Assembly: GCA_964436305.1 (NCBI GenBank)
Contig: CAYTCI010000010.1
Location: forward strand, 1 to 64,000
Length of the DNA stretch: 64,000 bases
Reading direction: 5' to 3'
DNA from: JAKPUX01 sp964436305
GTDB lineage: Bacteria; Zhuqueibacterota; Zhuqueibacteria; Residuimicrobiales; Residuimicrobiaceae
Position 1 is the first letter of the stretch; each line of letters starts with the position of its first letter. Of this stretch, positions 16,284 to 24,334 are shown piece after piece. The notes below the pieces were generated by a model that saw only the letters and a program-made list of their open reading frames with translations, searched no databases and was not told where the DNA came from. The position numbers were made by a program, and so were the translations under genes.

Positions 16284-18434
16284 ATGAAGAGAATTCTCAC
16301 CGTTCTGACGCTCCTGCTGTTAACCCTCGCCGCCTGGAGTGAGGATGGTTACCGCCTCTGGCTGCGCTACGACCTGGTCGCTGACCCGGCCCTGTTGGCG
16401 CGATACCGCCAGGCCCTCACCGGCTGGCGGTATGAGGGCGATTCGCCGCTGCTGCGCTCCGCCACCGGCGAGCTGCAGCGTGGTTTGCAGGGCCTGTTGG
16501 GGTGTGCCGTGCCGGAGGTGCCCGCCGGGATGCGCACCGGCATGGTGATCGCCGGCACCCCCGCCGGCTCGCCGCTCATCGCCTCCCTGAAGTGGCAGGG
16601 AGCGCTGGCCGCTCTCGGTGAGGAGGGCTATCTCCTCCGCACCACCCGCTGCCAGGGTAAAAAGATCATCGTCATCGCCGCCAACAGCGATCGCGGCCTC
16701 CTCTACGGCACCTTCCATTTCCTGCGGCTGCTGCAAACCCGTCAGGAGATTGCCCGGCTTGCGATCGCCGGCGCCCCGCAGGTGCAGATCCGGATTCTCA
16801 ACCACTGGGACAACCTCGACCGAACGGTCGAGCGCGGCTACGCCGGGCGCTCGCTCTGGGAGTGGGAGGCGCTGCCGGACAGCCTGAATCCGCGCTATAC
16901 CGATTATGCCCGCGCCAACGCCTCGATCGGGATCAACGCGGTCGTCCTGACCAATGTCAATGCCAACGCCCGGGTGCTGACCCCGGAATATCTGCGCAAG
17001 GTCGAGGCCCTGGCCGGGGTGTTCCGGCCCTGGGGCATCCGGATTTATCTGACCGCGCGTTTCAGTGCCCCGGTCGAGATCGGCGGGCTGGCGACCGCCG
17101 ATCCCCTCGATCCGGTGGTCATCGCCTGGTGGCGGAGCAAGGCGGCGGAGATCTATCGATTGATCCCCGATTTCGGCGGTTTTCTCGTCAAGGCCAACTC
17201 CGAAGGCCAGCCGGGCCCGCAGAATTACGGCCGCAGCCATGCCGATGGCGCCAACCTGCTGGCTGATGCGCTCGCGCCCTTCGGCGGTATCGTCATGTGG
17301 CGGGCCTTCGTCTATGACCAGCATATCCCCGAAGACCGGGCCAAACAGGCCTGGAACGAGTTCGTCCCCCTCGACGGCCAGTTCCGGGCGAATGTCCTGA
17401 TCCAGGCCAAGAACGGCCCCATCGATTTTCAGCCGCGTGAGCCTTTTCATCCCCTCTTCGGGGCGATGCCCCATACCGCCGTCTTGCCCGAATTCCAGAT
17501 CACCCAGGAATACCTCGGCGCCTCGGTCCATCTGGTCTATCTCGCGCCGCTCTACCAGGAGTGCCTGCGGTCCGATACCCACGCCGCCGGCCCCGGCTCC
17601 ACGGTGGCCCGGGTGATCGCGGGCAAGATCTATCCGCAAACCTGCACCGCGATGGCGGGGGTGGCCAATATCGGGGAGGTGCGCAACTGGACCGGTCATC
17701 CCTTCGGCCAGGCCAACTGGTATGCCTTTGGCCGTCTGGCCTGGGACCCGGATCTGGACGCTGCGGCGATCGCCGGGGAATGGGTGTGCATGACCCTGAC
17801 GCCGCAGCGCAAGGCGGCCGGGCGGATCGTGAAGATGATGCTGGCTTCGCGCGAGACCGCTGTTGACTACATGACGCCCCTGGGTCTGCACCATATCATG
17901 TATTATGGCCACCATTACGGCCCGGGCCCCTGGGTCGACAGCGGCCGCCCCGACTGGACCTCGGTCTATTACCACCGCGCCGACAGCAGCGGACTCGGTT
18001 TCGATCGCACCGTGAGCGGCAGCAATGCCGTGGCGCAGTATTTTCCGCCAGTGCGGGAGCGGTTCGAAACGATCGCCACCTGCCCGGAGAATCTCCTGCT
18101 CTGGTTTCATCATGTGCCCTGGGAGTACCGGATGCGCTCTGGCAGGAACCTGTGGGAGGAGCTTTGCCGGCGTTATGACGACGGCTTGCGTGCGGTTGGC
18201 GGGATGCGTGTTGAGTGGGAGGCGCTGCGGGGGGCGATCGACGACGAGCGCTTTTACCAGGTCGCCGATCTGCTGGCCAAACAGGAGCGCGATGCCGGGA
18301 TCTGGCGGGATGGCTGCCTGCTCTATTTCCAGACCTTTGCCAAACGGCCCTTCCCGGCCGGCTTTCTCCCGCCGGCCCACGATCTGGCCTGGTACCAAGC
18401 CCACCGCTATACCGATATCCCGGGCAGCCCCTGA
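16284..18434 (+). CDS. Secreted alpha-glucuronidase, glycoside hydrolase family 67
   Basis: A 716-residue enzyme of GH67 length. ATG 16284 follows AAGGGAAG and begins a signal peptide (MKRILTVLTLLLLTLAAW); the frame stays open upstream but carries no such signal. The N-terminal domain contains NSDRGLLYGTFHFLRLLQT, and the barrel contains LVKANSEGQPGPQNYGRSH. Glu307, Asp381 (NGPIDFQPRE) and Glu409 (QITQEYLG) have nearly the same mutual spacing as the three catalytic-site acids of the Cellvibrio enzyme (292, 365, 393), so the active site looks intact. It would remove 4-O-methyl-glucuronic acid from the non-reducing end of xylo-oligosaccharides, an inverting reaction. The signal peptide suggests periplasmic action. 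With GH9 nearby it points to hemicellulose use; no xylanase is in the window. Confidence 0.95.
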   Translation: MKRILTVLTLLLLTLAAWSEDGYRLWLRYDLVADPALLARYRQALTGWRYEGDSPLLRSATGELQRGLQGLLGCAVPEVPAGMRTGMVIAGTPAGSPLIASLKWQGALAALGEEGYLLRTTRCQGKKIIVIAANSDRGLLYGTFHFLRLLQTRQEIARLAIAGAPQVQIRILNHWDNLDRTVERGYAGRSLWEWEALPDSLNPRYTDYARANASIGINAVVLTNVNANARVLTPEYLRKVEALAGVFRPWGIRIYLTARFSAPVEIGGLATADPLDPVVIAWWRSKAAEIYRLIPDFGGFLVKANSEGQPGPQNYGRSHADGANLLADALAPFGGIVMWRAFVYDQHIPEDRAKQAWNEFVPLDGQFRANVLIQAKNGPIDFQPREPFHPLFGAMPHTAVLPEFQITQEYLGASVHLVYLAPLYQECLRSDTHAAGPGSTVARVIAGKIYPQTCTAMAGVANIGEVRNWTGHPFGQANWYAFGRLAWDPDLDAAAIAGEWVCMTLTPQRKAAGRIVKMMLASRETAVDYMTPLGLHHIMYYGHHYGPGPWVDSGRPDWTSVYYHRADSSGLGFDRTVSGSNAVAQYFPPVRERFETIATCPENLLLWFHHVPWEYRMRSGRNLWEELCRRYDDGLRAVGGMRVEWEALRGAIDDERFYQVADLLAKQERDAGIWRDGCLLYFQTFAKRPFPAGFLPPAHDLAWYQAHRYTDIPGSP

Positions 18435-18458
18435 GGCCGGCGGGTTCGGCCACCTGCG

Positions 18459-19850
18459 TCAGAGGAGGATGCCGCCGAGGATGAGTGCAGCCACCGAGAA
18501 ATAGATCACCAGTCCGGTCACATCCACCAGGGTGGCGACGAAGGGGGCGGAGGAGGCGGCCGGATCGGTGCCGAGCCGGCGCAGCAGAAAAGGGAGCATC
18601 GATCCCGACAGGGTACCCCACAGGACGACGCCGACCAGCGAAATGCCGACGGTCAGGGCGATGAGGAACCAGTGCGGGCCATAGAGGTGGAAAAAGTGCT
18701 GCCAGATGGTGACGCGGATGATGCCGATGGAGCCAAGGATCAGCCCCAGGGAGAGCCCGGCAACCAGCTCGCGGTGCATCACCCGCCACCAGTCGCGCAG
18801 CTTGACTTCGCCGATGGCCATGGCGCGGATCACGAGGGTGGCGGCCTGGGAGCCGCTGTTGCCGCCGCTGGAGATGATCAGCGGGATGAAGAGGGCCAGG
18901 ACTACAGCCCGGGCGATCTCGGCCTCGAAATAGCCCATGGCCGAAGCGGTGAGCATCTCGCCGAGAAAGAGGGCGATCAGCCAGCGGGCGCGCTTCTGGA
19001 TCATCGTCGGCAGGGCGATGCGCAGATAGGGCTCGTCGAGGGCCTCGCTGCCGCCGATCTTCTGGATGTCTTCGGTGGTCTCCTCCTGCAGGACGTCGAG
19101 GACATCATCGACGGTGACGATGCCGATCAGGATGCCGTTGCTGTCGATCACCGGCAAGGCGGTGCGGTCGTACTCCCGGAAGATCTCCACGGCGCTCTCG
19201 CGGTCGTCCATGGCGGGCAGGGCGACGAAGTGCCGGTCCATGATGTCGGCAATCGATTTTTTGGGATCGGCGAGGAGGATGAGACGGATGTGGAGGTCGT
19301 CGATGAGTTTGCCCTTTTTATCGACGACGTAGATGACATTCAGGGTTTCGGCATCGCGCCCGGTGCGACGGATGTGGCGGAAGACGCGGGCCAGGGGCCA
19401 CTCTTCGCGTACAGCGATGTATTCGGTGGTCATCAGCCGGCCGATGCTGTCCGGAGGATAGCCCAGCAGGGTGGTCGCCACCTTGCGGTCCTCTTCGTCA
19501 AGCATGCCGAGCAGCTGCTGGGTGATCTCGCCGGGCAGTTCGCCGAGCAGGGCGGTGCGGTCGTCGGGTGAGAGGTCGCTCATCAGTTTGGCGAGGAAGG
19601 CCTGGTCGCGGGCGAGGGCTCCGAGCAGCTCTTTTTGTTTGGGGTAGATGAGCAGCTCGAAGACGCGGGCGGCGGTGTCGCGATCGAGCAGGCGAAAGAC
19701 GACGATGTCTTCGGGAGCGGTGAGTCCGCCGATGAGCATCGCGATCTCCTGCGGCAGCCATTCGGAGAGCAGCCGGCGCAGGATCTGGAGTTCGCGATTG
19801 GCGATGAACTCCTGGATTTCGGGTTTGAGCAGGTTGGCGTACATGGACAT
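18459..19850 (-). CDS. mgtE: Magnesium transporter MgtE
   Basis: A 463-residue protein with full MgtE architecture: an N-terminal superhelical domain (to about residue 135), a pair of CBS domains (about 140-260, including MTTEYIAVREEWPL and LPVIDSNGILIGIVTVDDVLDVL), then five transmembrane helices. The pore motif region SSGGNSGSQAATLVIRAMA is the family signature in the membrane part. It forms a homodimeric Mg2+ channel gated by Mg2+ bound between the cytosolic domains. It lies 30 bases after mnmA on the same strand and probably shares its promoter. It converges on the GH67 gene. Confidence 0.96.
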   Translation of the reverse strand: MSMYANLLKPEIQEFIANRELQILRRLLSEWLPQEIAMLIGGLTAPEDIVVFRLLDRDTAARVFELLIYPKQKELLGALARDQAFLAKLMSDLSPDDRTALLGELPGEITQQLLGMLDEEDRKVATTLLGYPPDSIGRLMTTEYIAVREEWPLARVFRHIRRTGRDAETLNVIYVVDKKGKLIDDLHIRLILLADPKKSIADIMDRHFVALPAMDDRESAVEIFREYDRTALPVIDSNGILIGIVTVDDVLDVLQEETTEDIQKIGGSEALDEPYLRIALPTMIQKRARWLIALFLGEMLTASAMGYFEAEIARAVVLALFIPLIISSGGNSGSQAATLVIRAMAIGEVKLRDWWRVMHRELVAGLSLGLILGSIGIIRVTIWQHFFHLYGPHWFLIALTVGISLVGVVLWGTLSGSMLPFLLRRLGTDPAASSAPFVATLVDVTGLVIYFSVAALILGGILL

Positions 19851-19880
19851 CTTTTCTGCCTGGGCTGACAGGTCAAGGGA

Positions 19881-21008
19881 TCAAACGATCACGCCGCCGC
19901 CGAGACATTCCCGGCCGAGGTAGAGGACGGCGAACTGGCCTTTGGCGACCCCGCCGACCCGTTCTTGCGGCCGCAAGGTCAGGCTGGTTTCGTCCTCGAA
20001 CCGGACGGCGGCATGGAAAAACTCCGGGCTATGCCGGATTTTGCAGGCGAAAATCGGCCCCTCCGCCGCGTGATCGACCTCAGCGGCGCCTGCAAGGATG
20101 GCGCCCCGAAGGGGCGAAATCCAGTTGAAAGCCTGCACCTCGATCCGGTCGCGGTAGATCGTCTCGGGATCATAGCCGTGAGCCACATAGACGATATTCT
20201 CCGGGCCATCCTTGTCGATGACGAACCAGGGGCCGCCGGAGAGGCGCAGGCCGTTGCGCTGGCCGATGGTGTAGAACCAGTAGCCCTCGTGGTCGCCGAG
20301 GATCCGGCCGGTTAACTGCTCGATGATCCGGCCCGGCTTGCGCCCGACGTGACGGCTGAGGAACTCGCGGTAGTTGATCTTGCCGAGAAAGCAGATCCCC
20401 TGGCTGTCCGGCCGATCCGCGTTGGGCAGATCGAACTCCCGGGCCAACTGGCGTACGCCAGCCTTGTCGAGGTCGCCGAGAGGGAAGAGACAGCGGGTGA
20501 GCTGCTCGCGCTGCATCTGGCTGAGAAAATAGGTCTGGTCCTTGACCGGATCGGGGGAGGTCAGCAGCCGCACCGATCCGGCATCGTCCAGGATGGTTTT
20601 GGCGTAATGGCCCGAGGCCATCCGGTCGTACTCGTGGCCGGCGCGTTCGTCAAAGGCGCCGAATTTGAACAGCTTGTTGCACATCATGTCCGGATTGGGG
20701 GTCCGGCCCGCCTGTACTTCCCTGAGGGTATAGTCGATGATCAGTTCCCAGTACTCCTGCTGCATCGGCATCACCTCAAAGGGGACACCCAGCTGGGCGG
20801 CGATCTTTTCCACGTAAGCCACATCCTCGCGCCAGGGGCAGTTCCCGAAAAAGGTGTCCCCCTCCATCCAGACCTTCAGATAAAAGGCGGTAACCGAGTG
20901 GCCCTGACGTTTCAGCAGGCAGAGCGCCACAGCGCTGTCGACGCCGCCGGAGACGAGCACGGCGATGCGCTGGCGGCTGATAGGGCTATGGGTGGTGAGA
21001 TCGGTCAT
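19881..21008 (-). CDS. mnmA: tRNA-specific 2-thiouridylase MnmA
   Basis: A 375-residue enzyme that thiolates U34 of Lys, Glu and Gln tRNAs in the cytoplasm. The PP-loop ATP pyrophosphatase motif SGGVDS is at residues 20-25. The two catalytic cysteines are present: Cys110 in TPNPDMMCNKLFKFGAF and Cys206 in DSQGICFLGKINYREF. The C-terminal beta-barrel ends with ECLGGGVIV, as is usual. It starts at ATG 21008 about 30 bases after a good promoter and is followed by mgtE; no functional link between the two is evident. Confidence 0.96.
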   Translation of the reverse strand: MTDLTTHSPISRQRIAVLVSGGVDSAVALCLLKRQGHSVTAFYLKVWMEGDTFFGNCPWREDVAYVEKIAAQLGVPFEVMPMQQEYWELIIDYTLREVQAGRTPNPDMMCNKLFKFGAFDERAGHEYDRMASGHYAKTILDDAGSVRLLTSPDPVKDQTYFLSQMQREQLTRCLFPLGDLDKAGVRQLAREFDLPNADRPDSQGICFLGKINYREFLSRHVGRKPGRIIEQLTGRILGDHEGYWFYTIGQRNGLRLSGGPWFVIDKDGPENIVYVAHGYDPETIYRDRIEVQAFNWISPLRGAILAGAAEVDHAAEGPIFACKIRHSPEFFHAAVRFEDETSLTLRPQERVGGVAKGQFAVLYLGRECLGGGVIV

Positions 21009-21045
21009 GTACTTCCCGGTTTGGCCTCATGGGACAATTACCGAG

Positions 21046-21074
21046 AAGATAGGCAAAAAAGGGGAGAATTCCAA
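21046..21074 (-). promoter_or_regulatory. Sigma-70-type promoter for mnmA-mgtE
   Basis: Minus-strand TTGGAA (21074-21069), 17-bp spacer, TATCTT (21051-21046). Confidence 0.6.
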
Positions 21075-21157
21075 CCGGCAAATGCAGGAGCGGTGGCCTG
21101 CTCTGAGAATGCCGCTGCTCCGGTTGCAGCGCCCGGCCGGCGCCGCTGTGATTAAGC

Positions 21158-21186
21158 TTGATTTGCTCGCGGGGTTTGGTTATTTT
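21158..21186 (+). promoter_or_regulatory. Sigma-70-type promoter for the methyltransferase-glycosyltransferase gene
   Basis: TTGATT (21158-21163), 17-bp spacer, TATTTT (21181-21186). It is divergent from the mnmA promoter, with about 85 bases between the two -35 boxes. Confidence 0.6.
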
Positions 21187-21244
21187 ATACCAGGATTCCC
21201 GCGGCCTGTGCAGGAACCCTGCCCTCCCCAGATGAAGGAACAGA

Positions 21245-22648
21245 ATGAATAAAGCTGAACTGATCCGTTTTTATGATGACCATGCGGCACAACGAGACCA
21301 ATGGAAACGAAAGAACCGCTATTATCATCGCGCTCTGGCCCGCTACTTTTCTTTCATCATTCCGGCCGGCAGCCGGGTGCTCGAGATCGGCTGTGGTACC
21401 GGTGAACTGCTCGCCGCGGTTCAGCCCGGTTATGGCGTTGGGGTGGATTTTTCACCGCGCATGATCGATGCAGCGCGGGAGCGCTTCCCCGGCCTCACCT
21501 TTCTGGTGGACGACGCGGAAGCCCTGGAGCTGGACGAAAAGTTCGATTATATCATCCTCTCCGATCTGGTCGGCGTTTTGTGGGACATTCAGGCGGCCCT
21601 GAACCATCTGCATCGGGCCGTTCATCCGCGCAGCCGGATCGTCATCTCCTATTACAGCTATCTGTGGGAGCCGGTTTTCCGTCTGGCCGAAAAGATCGGC
21701 CTCAAATTTCGCCAGCCCCTGCAGAACTGGCTTTCGCCGCTGGATATGGCCAGCCTGCTCAAGCTCGAAGAGTTCGAGATCGTCCGGGAAGAACGCAAAC
21801 TGCTGCTGCCGCGCAACATTCCGGTCCTGGCCTTCCTCTTCAACCGCCTGATCGCCAACCTGCCGCTCTTCAACCGCCTCTGCATGATCAACCTGCTGGT
21901 CGCCCGGCCGGTCACCCGGCCGCTAACGGAGACCAGCGTGACGATCGTCATCCCGGCGCGCAACGAGAGCGGCAACATCGAGAACGCCATCCGGCGGATA
22001 CCGCCCTTTGGCACCCACCAGGAGATCCTCTTCATTGAGGGCCACTCGGCGGATGACACCTATGCGACGATGGTGGCGGTGCAGCAAAATAATCCGGAGC
22101 GGGACATCAAGGTGATGCGGCAGAGCGGCCGGGGCAAGGGGAATGCGGTCCTGGAGGCCTTTGCAGCTGCCAGGGGCGAGATCCTGATGATCCTGGATGC
22201 CGACCTGACGACGCCGCCGGAGGATCTGCCCAAGTTCTATCATGCCCTGATCGGCAATCGCGGCGAGTTCATCAACGGCTGCCGTCTGGTCTATCCGATG
22301 GATAAAGAGGCGATGCGTTTCCTCAATCTGATCGCGAACAAACTCTTCAGTCTCTTTTTTTCCTATCTCCTCGGGCAGCCGCTCAGGGATACCCTGTGCG
22401 GAACCAAGGTCCTTTTTCGCGCCGACTATCAGCAACTCGATCGGGGGAGAAGCTACTTCGGCGACTTTGATCCTTTCGGCGATTTTGACCTGCTCTTCGG
22501 CGCCGCCAAACTGAACCTCAGGATCGTCGAGGTGATCGTGCGCTATCGTGAGCGCGAGTATGGCGCGACCCAGATCAGCCGTTTCCGGCACGGGTTGCTG
22601 TTGTTGCGGATGAGCCTGTTCGCTGCCCGGAAAATCAAATTCATCTAG
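21245..22648 (+). CDS. Fusion: class I SAM methyltransferase + family 2 glycosyltransferase
   Basis: A 467-residue two-domain cytosolic protein starting seven bases after GAAGGAAC. Residues 1-~205 are a Rossmann methyltransferase with motif I VLEIGCGTGELL (45-56), acidic motif GVGVDFSPRMID and DYIILSDLVGVL. Residues ~228-467 are a GT-A glycosyltransferase: VTIVIPARNESGNIENAI, then MILDADLTTPPEDL with the metal-binding DxD, and GDFDPFGDFDLLFGAA, like dolichyl-phosphate or undecaprenyl-phosphate sugar transferases. No membrane helix follows the transferase domain, unlike many polyprenyl-phosphate enzymes. The fusion suggests one pathway in which a sugar is transferred and a methyl group is added to a lipid or glycan. 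The next gene, a GT-C-like membrane protein, could use its lipid-linked product. Domains are clear; substrates are unknown. Confidence 0.88.
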   Translation: MNKAELIRFYDDHAAQRDQWKRKNRYYHRALARYFSFIIPAGSRVLEIGCGTGELLAAVQPGYGVGVDFSPRMIDAARERFPGLTFLVDDAEALELDEKFDYIILSDLVGVLWDIQAALNHLHRAVHPRSRIVISYYSYLWEPVFRLAEKIGLKFRQPLQNWLSPLDMASLLKLEEFEIVREERKLLLPRNIPVLAFLFNRLIANLPLFNRLCMINLLVARPVTRPLTETSVTIVIPARNESGNIENAIRRIPPFGTHQEILFIEGHSADDTYATMVAVQQNNPERDIKVMRQSGRGKGNAVLEAFAAARGEILMILDADLTTPPEDLPKFYHALIGNRGEFINGCRLVYPMDKEAMRFLNLIANKLFSLFFSYLLGQPLRDTLCGTKVLFRADYQQLDRGRSYFGDFDPFGDFDLLFGAAKLNLRIVEVIVRYREREYGATQISRFRHGLLLLRMSLFAARKIKFI

Positions 22649-22690
22649 TGTGGGCGAGCACGGATCACCCGGAAGTCTGGAGGAATTTCA

Positions 22691-24256
22691 ATGAACCATT
22701 ACAGAACCCGGCGTTTGCCGCTGTGGTGTGCCATGGGGCTCTACCTCCTTGTCGGGTGGCTGCTCTTGCCGGAGTACCGTTTTCAGATCAATCCGGATGG
22801 CATCAGTTATATCAACAACGCCCGGCTGATCCTGCAGGGGCACTTTTTGCTCTCGGTCGGCAATCACTGGAATCCCCTGATCTCCTGGCTGCTGGCGCCC
22901 CTGATCGCCCTTGGCATCGATGCCCAGCTCGCCTTCAAGGTAATGAATCTGCTCGTCGGCCTCAGCGGTTTTGTATTGCTGGAGGTCTGGCTCGACCGGT
23001 TCCGGATTGATGGCTGGTTGCGCTGGCTGGGGCAGTTCGCGCTCATCCCGCTGCTTTTCTGGATGGCCATTTCGGTGCTGAGTCCCGATTTGCTGGTCGC
23101 CCTTTGTCTGCTCTTCTATATGACCGTGCTCTACAGCGCCACCTATTTTGATCGCCGGCGCCATGCGGTAGGGCTGGGCTTTGCGGCTGGTTTGGCCTAC
23201 CTGGCCAAGTACTATGCCCTGCCCTTCATCGCGGTGCACCTGACGACGGTCTACCTGCTGGAGGGATGGCAGCGGCGTTTCGCTGGTGCACGCCGGCTGC
23301 TGGCGCATTATGCGCTGGTGGGACTGGTCTTTGCCGCCATCGTCATGAGCTGGATGACGGTGCAGTCGGAAAAATATCGCCACTTCGATATGGGGCATCA
23401 TTTAAGCGGTTGGCTTTTCGCCTTCATCGATCCGCATCACCAGGAGCTGCCGCTCGACCGTGCCGGACTGGTGGAGCTGCCGCATGCCGGAGCGACCAGT
23501 GTCTGGGATGATCCCCATTTTGTGCCGATTCAGCCCTGGAAGCCTTGGCAATCGCTGGCGGATCTGGGTGCTTATCTCCAGATCGTGCGGGGATTTTTCT
23601 CCTATCTCCTCCAGCTGCTCAACCAGTTTTCACCCTTCGCCCTGGGCGTTGTGCTGATCCTGCTCTATTTTGGTTTGAGCAAAGCCGATGCGGCCCTGCC
23701 CTGGCCGGAAGCCTGGCGCTGGCTCTCTCCCTTTCTGATCTACCTGGCGGGATACCTGTTCGTCTGGGTGGAGGAGCGCTATCTCTGGTTCGTCAATCTG
23801 CTCCTGCTGCTGATGGCGCTCCGGTTGGCGGGCCTCTTGCTGCGGCAAAAGAGCACGCTGGCCGCCCGCGTGATCAGCGGCCTGCTCATTCTCTCGTTCT
23901 GTTATTTTCCGGCGGAGAAACTGCTGAGTTATCGTCAGCGTGACCGGGTCCAATGGGAACGGGCGGCCAGCCTGGCGGACGCGGCGATCCCGGCGGACGC
24001 TCGCGTTGCCTCGAACAGGAACTGGAACGAAAGCCTGACCCTCTGCTATTACCGGCAATGGAAGTATCTCGGCGATTGCGTGCCGTATCGTGAGGAGGCG
24101 GCCGTTCGCCAGGCCCTGAGCGCGTTCAGGGTCGATTTTTTTCTCTTCTGGGGGCACAAGCCGGCTGGCGCCTTCGGCTTTCTCGAGCAGTATCCCGATC
24201 GAACGCTGGGCAAGATCTCCGGCATCCATCTTTATGATGTACGGATGCTGAAATAG
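22691..24256 (+). CDS. Polytopic membrane protein, probable GT-C (GT39-like) glycosyltransferase
   Basis: A 521-residue membrane protein with about 10-12 helices and a soluble C-terminal tail. An early periplasmic loop after helix 1 has EYRFQINPDGISYINNARLIL, with an acidic Asp-Gly-Ile-Ser-Tyr motif in the place where GT-C enzymes hold their catalytic Asp. It begins 42 bases after the methyltransferase-glycosyltransferase fusion behind GGAGG and is most likely co-transcribed. A lipid-linked sugar made by the upstream fusion could be its donor; this is inference. Identity to a characterised family cannot be judged by eye. Confidence 0.65.
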   Translation: MNHYRTRRLPLWCAMGLYLLVGWLLLPEYRFQINPDGISYINNARLILQGHFLLSVGNHWNPLISWLLAPLIALGIDAQLAFKVMNLLVGLSGFVLLEVWLDRFRIDGWLRWLGQFALIPLLFWMAISVLSPDLLVALCLLFYMTVLYSATYFDRRRHAVGLGFAAGLAYLAKYYALPFIAVHLTTVYLLEGWQRRFAGARRLLAHYALVGLVFAAIVMSWMTVQSEKYRHFDMGHHLSGWLFAFIDPHHQELPLDRAGLVELPHAGATSVWDDPHFVPIQPWKPWQSLADLGAYLQIVRGFFSYLLQLLNQFSPFALGVVLILLYFGLSKADAALPWPEAWRWLSPFLIYLAGYLFVWVEERYLWFVNLLLLLMALRLAGLLLRQKSTLAARVISGLLILSFCYFPAEKLLSYRQRDRVQWERAASLADAAIPADARVASNRNWNESLTLCYYRQWKYLGDCVPYREEAAVRQALSAFRVDFFLFWGHKPAGAFGFLEQYPDRTLGKISGIHLYDVRMLK

Positions 24257-24283
24257 GTTTCGCTGCACGGTGTTTTCGGAGAA

Positions 24284-24324
24284 ACGGGGCAGAGGATAGC
24301 AAAATCCTCTGCCCCGTCGTTTTT
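24284..24324 (+). terminator. Strong rho-independent terminator
   Basis: ACGGGGCAGAGGAT (24284-24297) pairs perfectly with ATCCTCTGCCCCGT (24304-24317), loop AGCAAA, followed by CGTTTTT. It lies between convergent genes; the T tract serves the plus strand best. Confidence 0.85.
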
Positions 24325-24334
24325 AGAGCCTGTC

